DNA of 28,651 nucleotides from a virus, in the IMG/VR virus record IMGVR_UViG_3300048592_000809, positions 1 through 28,651 of that record. One strand, given 5' to 3'. The first letter of the stretch is position 1; every line of letters starts with the position of its first letter. Positions 14,001 to 21,586 of the stretch are shown piece after piece. Position numbers and translations under genes: made by a program. The notes beneath the pieces were generated by a model, which was not told the DNA's origin, did no database searches, and saw only the letters and a list, made by a program, of their open reading frames with translations.

Positions 14001-17000
14001 CGTTATTTTTAACTAAACGCAAAGTAACTAAGCCAGTACCTACTCCACCATAATTCAAATTCAAGTCAACAGTCTTGACTACAGAAGTAGTTGACAATGC
14101 TAATTGAGAAGAAAGTTCTTGTTGAGTAGTAGCATTAAGGGCTTGTCCAGCGCCTGAAGCTGCAACAGTTTGAAGAGCTTGGTTAGATACTTCTTCAGAG
14201 AATACATGGTACCCTCTAAAAGCATTTAAACCAATTTGCTCCATAGTCATTGTTTGCCAGTTTGTTCCACCGTCACGAGAAATCTCGTAAGTAGCAGCTG
14301 CGTCAACAAAGCCAGTTAAGTAGTTTAAATATAGTTCGGCTTCAGTAATGTCTACGCCTTCATCTAAGAAAGACTGATCTAAGACATCTTGAGAAACCAT
14401 TGTTTGGCCAATAGCAGTCCAAGCGAAAGTTCGCTTAGCTGGGCTATAAGCTCCAGTAGAAACAACGTCAATTTTGGTGGCTTTGTCGCGTCTAAAAATA
14501 TTTTGGTCCATTAACTCAAAAGAGTTAACTGCAAAACGGTCTCTCAAAAGAGTATCTAAAGAAGATGCGTCTCCTGAACCGCCGCCTGAACCTGAACCAA
14601 CTCCGAGCCTACGAGTTTGAACAACAGTGATTGTTCCAGCAATGTTTTGTACTTGGATTGCTCCAAGCTTAATGTCTCCTGTAATAACTGGTAGTGGAGC
14701 AGAAGCTTGAACAGCGTTAGCTGAATCACCAAAATCGATTTGAACTTGTGCTTCTTGGCGATTGTCAGCCAGTACGTTTCCTGGAATGAGAGATACACCG
14801 TACCAGTAATAGTGACCAACAGGAATAGTAAAAGGAGTAAAGTTAATGCCTAAAGCTGTTACGTCATCTTCTTTTAAGATAGCTCCAGTAGAGAAGTTAA
14901 TTACTGCGCCTGTAAAGCTAAGGATGAATTCACCAACAACTTGGCTAAGAATATCTTGATCTAGTTGAGTAAAGTCTGCGCCAAGAATAGTTGCTTTGCT
15001 TACGTTAGAAGCGTGTTTATGTAATTTAAGTTGAGTAAGTCTGCGATTAATTTCTGCTAAAGCTCCATCAAGCTCAAGATATTCTCCAGGCTTAATTAAG
15101 AAGCTCTTCATACCTACAGTTACGCCTGTAGACACTCTGCGAGCAATAATAACTGTATTGTCTGTAGCTACTACTGCGTCAACGTCAGCAACGTTAACTG
15201 TTAAGTTTGTTGCTACGCCTGCTGTGCGAACTAGCTCTACGTATGCTACGCTAGAAGCGTTTGGAAGCATGATAGTCTGAGCTAAAATAGTATTTCGAAC
15301 GTTAGTTAAACCAGGAATTTGAACGTATGCGTTAGCGCTAAGAGTTAACTCATAAGTGCCAGCATTATCAACTAAACTCCACGTTCCACCTTCAATAACT
15401 TTTGAAGATCGATCTTGTCTGTCAGCAGCAGCAAAAGCTCCAGCAGCTGCATCTAAATCAGAAATAGCTGTAGTTAGTGGGTCGCCATCAGTAACATAAT
15501 TGTTTGAAGCAAATTGTGGACTATTATCGGCCTCAGAAGTCGAACCAATAAACTGTAAAAGCTCTAAAGAAGTATTGTCAGAAACTTGTTGGCTTTCACC
15601 TTGCTCTAACTCGCCTGATTTAAAGCGAGTATAGATTTTTGGTACTGAGCCGCCGTTATCATCTCGGAAATAAAACCAATACATGTCAGCAGTAATTGGT
15701 GTTTCTTCTCTTAAAGCAAAGCGTAAATGTCTATCAGTTGATGGAGCACCAACAACGTTATATACGCCAAAAGCGTATTTAGCATTAATACCAGAAGGGC
15801 CAGTAGAAGCTCCAGCGTATGGAGTAGTTAAAGTAACTTGAGAAGCAGAATCTACTGAAAGAATTTCGTAATAACCTTCGTCACCTATACCGTCAATTTT
15901 AATATAGTCACCAGCGACTAAATCAACTGTCCAAGCTATTGCTCCAACAGAGTTAACTATGGCTGAACCATTAGTAAAAATAAGGGCTGGAATAACAACT
16001 TGATCACGAACTAAATTGATGTAAGCTACTTGACCATCAGCTAAAGTAACGTCTGTTCCAGCAGCATAAGCAGAAATAGTATAAGTTAAGCGACTTCCAA
16101 TAACTCTATTTCTAAGAGGAAAGTCCCAATTAAGTTTACCAGGAACTAGATCATCGTGGACTATTGTTGCGCGACCAGTAACTACTGTATTAACGCCGTC
16201 AGAACGAATACCAGAGATTGAACCTCCAGTACCTAACGAATACCAATAAATTCCACCTGTAATCTCTTGAATGATGGACATAACAGCGTCCATCCATTCT
16301 TTTTGAGATTTAATCTGTTTGTCTCCACCATGAAAAGGGTTTTGACTAGAAGTTGATGTAGGTGGGTTTTCAGTTCGGCCTTCTGGCTGATTAGTCCAAG
16401 GATAAGCGTAGCTTGGATTTGGTGCTGAAAAACCAGCAGTACCAAGTCTGAATAACATTGGTCTGCGATCAGTAATAGAAGTTACGTTGTTTGCTGCGTC
16501 CGTTTGAACAATAGCCAAAGGCAGAGTGTCAGCAGCAAAACCAGTAGTCGTGACTTTAAAAATATAAGTCATTAACTGAGCTACTGGAAGAACCTTAGAC
16601 GTTTCGATCTTATTGGTTGGATCCCATATAGCTCTTGGAGCTTGAGTAGAAGCGTCTGCTGCTCGATTAAAATCAATGCTTACATAGTTAGTAGAAGATG
16701 GAGCAAAAGAACCAATAACTTTATTATTAATAGTTGAGCTAAGAATTTCTACTGGAGTACCAGCAGCTACTTTAAAAATAGTACCAGAAACTAAACTCGT
16801 AGTATGTAAAATAGCAGAGTCAGAAACTATGACAGATAGACCATTGGCTGAGTTACCAACCGCGCCAACCATATTGAGTTCAAAGCCACGAATTACGTAA
16901 CCAAGGTTTTCACCTGTAACTAAGGCTTCGACTGCTTCATCAAAATCAGATCGAACTGCACTCTCAATAGAGCGCATGTCGCTAACATCAACTCTTAGCT

Positions 17001-17034
17001 GACTAACCCAATGACCTGAACGTCTAATTGCCAT
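11017..17034 (-). CDS. Giant multidomain tail fibre protein
   Basis: This 2005-residue protein is the first gene of the fibre operon. Its N-terminus (1-260) is probably the baseplate-attachment region. The middle has beta-module stretches, including VAGDYIKIDGIGDEGYYEI near 370-395, related to modules in the baseplate proteins encoded upstream. Three sandwich modules follow at about 1308-1431, 1515-1658 and 1691-1845, each with F/YGTG and LG.HTI or YGTHT strands. They are homologous to the 732-residue fibre encoded at 5067-7265. The last ~125 residues (about 1880-2005) form a separate jelly-roll-like tip. ATG 17034 is preceded by AGGAG and a leader shared with the other tail operon. The substrate or receptor is unknown. 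Confidence 0.75.
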   Translation of the reverse strand: MAIRRSGHWVSQLRVDVSDMRSIESAVRSDFDEAVEALVTGENLGYVIRGFELNMVGAVGNSANGLSVIVSDSAILHTTSLVSGTIFKVAAGTPVEILSSTINNKVIGSFAPSSTNYVSIDFNRAADASTQAPRAIWDPTNKIETSKVLPVAQLMTYIFKVTTTGFAADTLPLAIVQTDAANNVTSITDRRPMLFRLGTAGFSAPNPSYAYPWTNQPEGRTENPPTSTSSQNPFHGGDKQIKSQKEWMDAVMSIIQEITGGIYWYSLGTGGSISGIRSDGVNTVVTGRATIVHDDLVPGKLNWDFPLRNRVIGSRLTYTISAYAAGTDVTLADGQVAYINLVRDQVVIPALIFTNGSAIVNSVGAIAWTVDLVAGDYIKIDGIGDEGYYEILSVDSASQVTLTTPYAGASTGPSGINAKYAFGVYNVVGAPSTDRHLRFALREETPITADMYWFYFRDDNGGSVPKIYTRFKSGELEQGESQQVSDNTSLELLQFIGSTSEADNSPQFASNNYVTDGDPLTTAISDLDAAAGAFAAADRQDRSSKVIEGGTWSLVDNAGTYELTLSANAYVQIPGLTNVRNTILAQTIMLPNASSVAYVELVRTAGVATNLTVNVADVDAVVATDNTVIIARRVSTGVTVGMKSFLIKPGEYLELDGALAEINRRLTQLKLHKHASNVSKATILGADFTQLDQDILSQVVGEFILSFTGAVINFSTGAILKEDDVTALGINFTPFTIPVGHYYWYGVSLIPGNVLADNRQEAQVQIDFGDSANAVQASAPLPVITGDIKLGAIQVQNIAGTITVVQTRRLGVGSGSGGGSGDASSLDTLLRDRFAVNSFELMDQNIFRRDKATKIDVVSTGAYSPAKRTFAWTAIGQTMVSQDVLDQSFLDEGVDITEAELYLNYLTGFVDAAATYEISRDGGTNWQTMTMEQIGLNAFRGYHVFSEEVSNQALQTVAASGAGQALNATTQQELSSQLALSTTSVVKTVDLNLNYGGVGTGLVTLRLVKNNAGVPSTAVADILSESDAKIISAASLGGTGDITVTFDLPDVVLTAGTYHLVLVTDAGYKAGTLDLSWRNGAGTNGATFDGSVWTGAASTKAAVVSGRAHDLIIRVTSSVALAHAEGYGLYYGLTNGVTSVTGEKRFQKFYFTGDENKTDFLLTFTPDPELLDILDPYRGQMYAIEEGVARIEGQTVKFEPDTFDFPGEDIVLIFRQTKASVIDNSDSNAAAISEIQSNLIDIGDELASISDSMILPKIVVPNTAIQNRAQIPDLSQDLKPRFAVDRIMTQQIYQLQDEFGPNGEQVFGAVNDKFNQIRFVGNWINSSDTTGVRPLSTTVGAYVEITFYGTGLNFITALGNDVRSNIANVDGGADSANLLPGATASVVLNVRNYNPNNIIPVASGLTLGIHTIKIRNDNVTGGINIYGFEVLNENTSGLIQLPPGAQLYKGKKRTHTILETTAYNSGFETGTLGTRGGRVLVYQKADGSVAKAVTPTDASQLNLASANHSNEEIARIYFPREFGAGRADDFSRFGSTPTTPVFTLDDGSTTLIATSSIINSLNGIEGVGWAGVVPQTITFTFVGTGIDIETSGSALVGTVQYSIDGSTPATITNLTPTGIANTKIASGLPYGTHTLRLTLSAYTSGSFYFTKFIVYQPKTPTLPNGAVEIGAYNILANFAPNSTAGISTISTGTLRKFATREFTYVNGTGGTVDWSIPGVTPANNICGFEISSNRLNAYIEYTFYGTGFDFRFMGDTNSSNNITVTVDGLTFNTTNYPSQAAAATVYGGGITFTSATGILDQQATVSVTPGCGFVVTGLALGKHTIRFNNGTANLKIENECLDIITPIHSHQDNGPFVLQNTLAVGSQGVADFRKFSKKDVNQPNVLGNAVGISGNTSTTSTTAVPLSELSLTIKTTKSIIELSTSGQHNNNTTGNGNEFFIYVDGKMVTPVASAYTGSAVASASFTILYRLQVSPGYHKIDVYWRVSAATGLVANNRILSVRELD

Positions 17035-17040
17035 TACTTA

Positions 17041-17094
17041 CTCCTGAATCCATATTTAAAAGATTTGGTCTTGGCAGATTTCTTTATATCGTGT
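17041..17094 (-). promoter_or_regulatory. Putative late promoter and ribosome binding site of the fibre operon
   Basis: On the minus strand this leader reads ACACGATAT (17094-17086), about ten bases to GCCA, five bases to AAATCTTT (17066-17059), then an AT-rich box TTTAAATAT and AGGAG before ATG 17034. The same ordered elements precede the baseplate operon at 28136-28185, with 19 and 18 bases between the first box and AAATCTTT. Two copies in front of two tail operons suggest a phage-specific promoter. Which box is the core element is not known. Confidence 0.55.
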
Positions 17095-17120
17095 TAATTC
17101 ATATATTTATTTTTAAAATT

Positions 17121-17141
17121 TTTTACCCTATTTTGGTAAAA
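17121..17141. repeat. Inverted repeat in the divergent intergenic region
   Basis: TTTTACC at 17121-17127 is repeated as its reverse complement GGTAAAA at 17135-17141, separated by seven bases. It lies between the divergent starts at 17034 and 17170. A short palindrome here could be an operator for a repressor or activator, or an RNA hairpin. It is not followed by a clear T run, so a terminator is unlikely. Confidence 0.35.
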
Positions 17142-17169
17142 TCGATATATACTAAAAGTAGGAGGTTTT

Positions 17170-17430
17170 ATGAAAAAACTAGCAATTTTACTATTTCTTG
17201 TATCTTTTCAAGCATTTGGATATAATACGGATAAGGTTGACATTGATATTATTCAAGCTGAAAAAGGTAAGGTGTTTGGTAAACAAACTATGATAGTTTA
17301 TTATGGAAAATGCCAAAGTGAAAGAACTTTTGAATGGGCTGAAATGCAAGCTTACAATGAAGGTAAGCCTAGTACTATTAAAGACTGGGTTTTTGAGTCT
17401 ATTGATCAAATGAGCGAAAAATGCGACTAA
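17170..17430 (+). CDS. Small secreted protein
   Basis: This 86-residue protein starts with a clear Sec-type signal peptide (MKKLAILLFLVSFQAFG, then YNTDK), with a likely cleavage site after residue 17. The mature part is ~69 residues, mostly polar, with two cysteines (in YGKCQSER and SEKCD) that could form a disulphide in the periplasm or outside the cell. An excellent AGGAGG lies 4-5 bases before the ATG. It is the first gene of the plus-strand island. Its function is unknown. Secreted phage proteins of this size sometimes act in superinfection exclusion or lysis, but nothing in the sequence shows that here. Confidence 0.65.
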   Translation: MKKLAILLFLVSFQAFGYNTDKVDIDIIQAEKGKVFGKQTMIVYYGKCQSERTFEWAEMQAYNEGKPSTIKDWVFESIDQMSEKCD

Positions 17431-17624
17431 AAGTAGGCGATTTAATAGAGCACGATGGCATAAGAGGCCATGTTCAGTCTATAGTTAATAAAGAAGCTAT
17501 AGTTTGGACAAGAAATGGTCACTTACAAATCTTTAATATATACGGCAAGTACGTTAGGACGCATACAAAGCGAGGCATTTCTGGGAAAGTCAGGCAGAAT
17601 AAACAAGGGCGACAAGGAATATGA
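17421..17624 (+). CDS. Small beta-rich protein, paralogue of the product at 17987
   Basis: This 67-residue protein has residues 1-50 that align with the protein encoded at 17987-18235: M(R/K)LKxGD, then D, Q(S/T)I, V, GxLxxxNxY and V fall at matching places. The pattern suggests a small beta-barrel of SH3 or KOW type, which is inference. It starts inside the end of the preceding gene (ATGCGACTAA, 10 bases overlap). Its 3' third overlaps the start of the next frame by 110 bases. The overlapped tail, GISGKVRQNKQGRQGI, is basic and outside the conserved core. Function unknown. Confidence 0.6.
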   Translation: MRLKVGDLIEHDGIRGHVQSIVNKEAIVWTRNGHLQIFNIYGKYVRTHTKRGISGKVRQNKQGRQGI

Positions 17625-17997
17625 TGAATTACAAAGGGCTAGGCATGAAAACCAAAGGCTTAAGAAAGAAATCAGCGCTCTTAGAAAGCAATTAGCTAGA
17701 ATAGATTTTACTCGTTTTCAGAATTTAAGAGAATTAGTAAATAAGCAGCAAAAAGAAGAAGTACAAGAGCGTAAAGAGCAAAGCCTTGAAAAGCTTAAGA
17801 AAAAATGGATGTGTCGAGAATGTGGAAAAGACTATTTACGATTAATGATATACGAGCATCCGATAAAAGGTATATGTTACTATAGAAAATGTGTCACTCC
17901 AATGTGTGGGCACAGAACTGCTATGAAACCCTATACTCCAGAAGTAACTGGTATTACTGAGTCTGGAGAAGTAAAGGATGGAAAAGATGAAACTTAA
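17515..17997 (+). CDS. Coiled-coil zinc-ribbon protein
   Basis: This 160-residue protein has a long charged helical region (34-98) with heptad character, rich in Lys, Glu and Arg. It is followed by a zinc-ribbon-like domain with CREC (Cys100, Cys103) and later Cys126 and Cys131 in KCVTPMCGHRT. It may bind nucleic acid or a partner protein. The only ordinary start in this frame is ATG 17515, which overlaps the preceding gene by 110 bases in another frame. The recognisable part begins around residue 32, so a non-standard start nearer 17600 is possible. Neighbouring genes on both sides are paralogues of each other. No family is recognised. Confidence 0.6.
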   Translation: MVTYKSLIYTASTLGRIQSEAFLGKSGRINKGDKEYDELQRARHENQRLKKEISALRKQLARIDFTRFQNLRELVNKQQKEEVQERKEQSLEKLKKKWMCRECGKDYLRLMIYEHPIKGICYYRKCVTPMCGHRTAMKPYTPEVTGITESGEVKDGKDET

Positions 17998-18235
17998 GCA
18001 AGGTGACCCATTAGTAGTAGATAATAAGATGTATTACTTTCAGACTATTCTTCAGGATGGCTCAGTAGTCATGCTTTCTGAAGATGGGAAGCTCCATTCA
18101 GCCAATATGTATACTGTACAAGTAGTCAAAAGAGACCAAAAAGAAAATATCCTTAGAGAGTTTGTTGGCTACGCCGCCGAAAATCAGGTTGCTCCAACAG
18201 ACTTAGTTAATTTAGCCTTGAAAGAGTTGCAGTGA
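17987..18235 (+). CDS. Small beta-rich protein, paralogue of the product at 17421
   Basis: This protein (82 residues from ATG 17987; 85 from ATG 17978) has an N-terminal half, MKLKQGDPLVVDNKMYYFQT onward, that aligns with the product at 17421 through LK-GD, D, QTI, V, GKL and N-Y. I prefer the 17987 start because it matches the paralogue's first residue and AAGGA lies eight bases upstream. The C-terminal half is helical (LREFVGYAAENQVAPTDLVN). It overlaps the preceding gene's end. Its TGA stop overlaps the next gene's GTG start. Function unknown. Confidence 0.6.
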   Translation: MKLKQGDPLVVDNKMYYFQTILQDGSVVMLSEDGKLHSANMYTVQVVKRDQKENILREFVGYAAENQVAPTDLVNLALKELQ

Positions 18236-19572
18236 ACAAAAAGTATATTTTTGTATACAAAACCACAAATTTAAAATCTAATAGGTTTTATATTGGTGTT
18301 CACGAAACTAATAATTTAGAGGACGGTTATTTAGGTAGTGGCGTTATTCTTGAAAGGGCAATTAAAAAGCATGGAAAAGAAAACTTTAAAAGAGAAATTT
18401 TAAGCTTTTTTAATACAAAAGAAGAAGCTTATAAACATGAAGCTCTTTTAATTACTCCTGAACTTGTTAAAAGTGGCGACTGTTACAATATAGCCCTTGG
18501 TGGAGCAGGCGGATATACCATTGCAGGCTATTCTGAAGAAGAAAAAATAATTCATGAACGAAAAAGAAATAAGGCCTTTAAAGATAGTGGGGCAAATCAA
18601 GGCACTAGAAATTTCATGTATGGAAAAAGCCCAAAAGAAGTTTATTCTCCAGAAGTTTATGAGCAATGGAGATTAAAAAATATAGAAAATAAAAAAGGTG
18701 AATTAAATGGTATGTATGGCATCGCACCTTGGCTTCATCCATCTGTTAATGAAAGAACCCAAAATATTTGGTCAAACGCTGATGTGCTTTATAATATTTG
18801 GAAAAATAATAAAGTTAAAGGACATAAATTAGCATCATTAAATAATGATGAATATAATTCTTGTTACAGTAGAATTGCAGCTAAATTTTTTGAAGATTGG
18901 ATACCACAAAACGACAGTGAATGGATTAATTTTAAAAGAAAAATAGAAGGCAAAATTCCAATCTTTTTTACTTCCGATCTTCATTTATTTCACGAAAATG
19001 TAATTAAATATAGTAATCGGCCCTTTAAAAATTGTGAAGAAATGCATGAATCTCTCATAAAAAGATGGAACGCTACAGTTCCCAGTTACGGAATAGTTTA
19101 TGTACTTGGAGATGTTGGGTTTGCTAAAGGTGATTTAATTAAATCAGTGCTTTCTAGAATGAATGGTACTAAAATTTTAATTTTAGGAAATCACGATGGC
19201 TCAGTAGGAAAAATGTACGATTCTGGATTTACTTTAGTATTAAATGGAACAACATTATATTTAGGCAATCATAGATTAGAACTAACACATTGTCCACCCA
19301 GAGGTGTGTGGAGAGAAAATACTGCTGGTATGCGCGGTAGTGATGGTACAGAAAATTGGCATGGCGAAAGACGACATCATAAATTTTCTAAGCAGTATGA
19401 CCCCAATAGTTTTTGGCTGCATGGCCACACTCACAAAAAACCAACAGAAAGAACCTTAAACAGAATGTTTGATGTTGGTATAGATGCTAATCATTATACA
19501 CCTGTTAGTATGGGCACTATAGAATCTTGGATAGCTTTGATGTCTAAATCTAACGGTCAGAAGCCTGAATAG
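18232..19572 (+). CDS. GIY-YIG endonuclease fused to a metallophosphoesterase
   Basis: This 446-residue protein has two unrelated parts in one frame. Residues 1-90 are a GIY-YIG nuclease domain: YIFVYKTTN, then FYIG (19-22), DGYLGSG (31-37), KHGKENFKREIL, and Glu70 as the probable metal-binding acid. Residues 118-165 carry two NUMOD3-like DNA-binding repeats (NFMYGK and GELNGMYG). Residues 241-446 are a complete calcineurin-like phosphoesterase: SDLH (Asp249, His251), GD (294), GNHD (319-322), THC (His353) and GHTH (398-401). All ligand positions are present, so both enzymes look active. The start is GTG 18232, overlapping the preceding TGA. No ordinary internal start lies just before the phosphoesterase. 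The 3' end overlaps a minus-strand gene by 23 bases. Confidence 0.85.
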   Translation: MNKKYIFVYKTTNLKSNRFYIGVHETNNLEDGYLGSGVILERAIKKHGKENFKREILSFFNTKEEAYKHEALLITPELVKSGDCYNIALGGAGGYTIAGYSEEEKIIHERKRNKAFKDSGANQGTRNFMYGKSPKEVYSPEVYEQWRLKNIENKKGELNGMYGIAPWLHPSVNERTQNIWSNADVLYNIWKNNKVKGHKLASLNNDEYNSCYSRIAAKFFEDWIPQNDSEWINFKRKIEGKIPIFFTSDLHLFHENVIKYSNRPFKNCEEMHESLIKRWNATVPSYGIVYVLGDVGFAKGDLIKSVLSRMNGTKILILGNHDGSVGKMYDSGFTLVLNGTTLYLGNHRLELTHCPPRGVWRENTAGMRGSDGTENWHGERRHHKFSKQYDPNSFWLHGHTHKKPTERTLNRMFDVGIDANHYTPVSMGTIESWIALMSKSNGQKPE

Positions 19573-19969
19573 CTACTATACCTTTAAAAGAGAAGCTTAA
19601 TTTCCATGTCCCCTTTGTAGCGACTTGGTTCTGCTCATTAGTGATTTTTGCTTGCTGAATAAAGAGAATATCTTCTCCAGTAGACCTATCTCTAATGCGT
19701 ATAGATACATAAGTGCCTGATAAAGGACTGTCAGCCCTAGGTCTCAAACCAAGAGCCACTAAGCCGCCTGAGTTTCTCACTCTGAGGCCAGAAATTGAGC
19801 CGCTAACCGAGCCCCTGACAGGAGAAATCTCTTGAGGATAAAAAGCATCTACGCCGTAAATCTCGGCGTCTTGGCTGTCAATAGTGTATGACACAGACTG
19901 GGCTGGGCCATACAATTTGTTGTTTAGGTAAATAAAGATGTCTGCGCCTCTTAAAACAGAATTAGCCAT
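19550..19969 (-). CDS. Tail-tube-like structural protein
   Basis: This 139-residue, beta-rich protein starts MANSVLRGADIFIYLNNKLY and contains GSVSGSISGLRVRNSGGLVA followed by SIRIRDRSTGEDILFIQQAK and a final strand WKLSFSFKGIVA. This strand order and length resemble tail-tube-fold proteins, including tube subunits, baseplate hub rings and terminators of contractile phages. It is the third gene of the baseplate operon, which supports an internal tail or baseplate ring. I cannot decide between tube and baseplate ring. Its 3' end overlaps the phosphoesterase fusion gene by 23 bases on the opposite strand. Confidence 0.55.
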   Translation of the reverse strand: MANSVLRGADIFIYLNNKLYGPAQSVSYTIDSQDAEIYGVDAFYPQEISPVRGSVSGSISGLRVRNSGGLVALGLRPRADSPLSGTYVSIRIRDRSTGEDILFIQQAKITNEQNQVATKGTWKLSFSFKGIVAIQASDR

Positions 19970-21583
19970 TTACACGCCCCAAACTTGTGTTTTTTCAGAA
20001 CCAGCTGTTCCAAAAGAACCAAGGCCTTCATCGTTAGGATACAAAATATAAATGATTACGTTTATTCCTGTAGCTGCTACTTCATTAATTAAGCTTTCAG
20101 CATATAACCGACCACTAACTGTGTCAGTTATATACATAGGATAATCTAAACCAATTTTGCTTGGTTGAAAAGGAAAATTATTGCCTACTAGAGCAATATC
20201 TGTTCCAACATCGTGAGAATTTTTAAATCTGTAGCTTGGACTAATTTGAATGGTATTTGTTGAAGGAACCGCTATGTAAGGTACTGGGCCTTCTTCTTTA
20301 GCTGTTCCAAAACCTACAACTAAAAACCCTTGGCTATCTGGAAAAGGCGTGCTATTATCAACAAAAATTAAACTTTCTGTTGAGCCATCTATAGGCTGAG
20401 TGTTTAAACAACTATCTTTAGTTATAGTATACCCTTTAGTTATGTCCCACACATAAAAGCCGCCGTCTTCTGCTGGATTTCCTAAAGGCAAAGCGTCTTC
20501 TTTTAAATGCGCTGCGCCTTCAGCATTTCTTCGAACAACCCTAGTCACTGCTGGCATGTATACTTCTAATGTACCGCTTTTTGTTTGATAAGCAGCAGCA
20601 TAATTTAAATTGCTGTTAAGAGTAAATCTAGTTGGTTCAAAAAACAATACGTTATCTGTAGCGCCTTGAAGAACCACTTCAGATACACCTAAAGGGTTTA
20701 AAAACTCTACATAAGCAGCGCCAACTAATCCACCAACAGCTTTAGTAATAGTAAATGTTCCACGATTGTTTGTATTAAAACCTGAACCAGTAATTACTGC
20801 ATAGTCCCCTGTTTTAATTTTACCAGTTGATGGGTTGCTTCCAGCGGTCCACGTTGCTCGAATAACTCCACCATTGCCTAACGAGAGAGTCCATTGAGTA
20901 GAAGCGTCACCAGTGGTCGGTCGAATAGAAGGAAATTTTAAATAGCGCTGAGCGCGTCCACCTTTAACTCTTACTGTAGAAGATGGGCCAGTGGTTGGAG
21001 AAAAAATAACTACGTAATTTCCTGCTCCATCGTTTCTTGGGTTAGCTGAACCAGCTATACCTTTCTTTTTTAATTCTCGAACTATAGCATCAGAAACTTC
21101 TTGAGCTGTAGCTGCTGAAATATTTACAAACTGTGAAGAATCAAAGTTTATAGATATAGTAGTTCCATCATCCAGCTGCATTATTAAATCATCACCATTA
21201 TTTAAAGCATAAGGTTCTAACTCAGTAGAAGCTACGCTTCCACGAGTATACTCTACTCCGTAAATAACTTCTAATATACCGTTAATTAAATCTCTAACTT
21301 GTTTTCTATTTGTAACTGCTATACCTAATTCTCTAAAAACTTCATCATCTAGACCAACCAATCCTGGTCGAATAAAATCTCTGTCTGCCAATCTCTGATC
21401 AAGATAGCGACCTTCAGCAGTAACAATATACATAGAATCATTGACTGCTTGAACATTTTTAATAAGATGAGCGCCTGGTTGAGCTAACCCTTCAAGAACA
21501 GCATCGACATTTTTACCAGTAATTTCTTTATTAAGAAATTTTCTAAGTAATTTTTTTGCTTCATCTTTTGGATCTTGGCTCAT
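19970..21583 (-). CDS. Baseplate protein sharing modules with the giant baseplate J-like protein
   Basis: This 537-residue protein follows the giant baseplate gene after three bases. The first ~125 residues are helical and may bind the baseplate. At 130-220 is a module with DGTTISINFD and ATAQEVSDAIV that resembles modules inside the neighbouring protein. At about 226-304 is a second module with KTGDYAVITGSGFNTNNRGTF that matches several repeats there. The C-terminal part (about 380-537) is beta-rich without recognised motifs. It is likely a peripheral baseplate or wedge component. GGGAG lies before ATG 21583. Confidence 0.6.
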   Translation of the reverse strand: MSQDPKDEAKKLLRKFLNKEITGKNVDAVLEGLAQPGAHLIKNVQAVNDSMYIVTAEGRYLDQRLADRDFIRPGLVGLDDEVFRELGIAVTNRKQVRDLINGILEVIYGVEYTRGSVASTELEPYALNNGDDLIMQLDDGTTISINFDSSQFVNISAATAQEVSDAIVRELKKKGIAGSANPRNDGAGNYVVIFSPTTGPSSTVRVKGGRAQRYLKFPSIRPTTGDASTQWTLSLGNGGVIRATWTAGSNPSTGKIKTGDYAVITGSGFNTNNRGTFTITKAVGGLVGAAYVEFLNPLGVSEVVLQGATDNVLFFEPTRFTLNSNLNYAAAYQTKSGTLEVYMPAVTRVVRRNAEGAAHLKEDALPLGNPAEDGGFYVWDITKGYTITKDSCLNTQPIDGSTESLIFVDNSTPFPDSQGFLVVGFGTAKEEGPVPYIAVPSTNTIQISPSYRFKNSHDVGTDIALVGNNFPFQPSKIGLDYPMYITDTVSGRLYAESLINEVAATGINVIIYILYPNDEGLGSFGTAGSEKTQVWGV

Positions 21584-21586
21584 TTA

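Noticed and set aside
17142-17160. Sigma70 promoter for the secreted-protein gene (TATACT at 17148-17153)
   Set aside because: The -10-like box is plausible but no -35 element lies at the right distance, so I did not list it as a promoter.
18232-18960. Intein or group I intron carrying the GIY-YIG nuclease
   Set aside because: There is no upstream exon, no intein splice-junction residues, and the frame reads through into the phosphoesterase.
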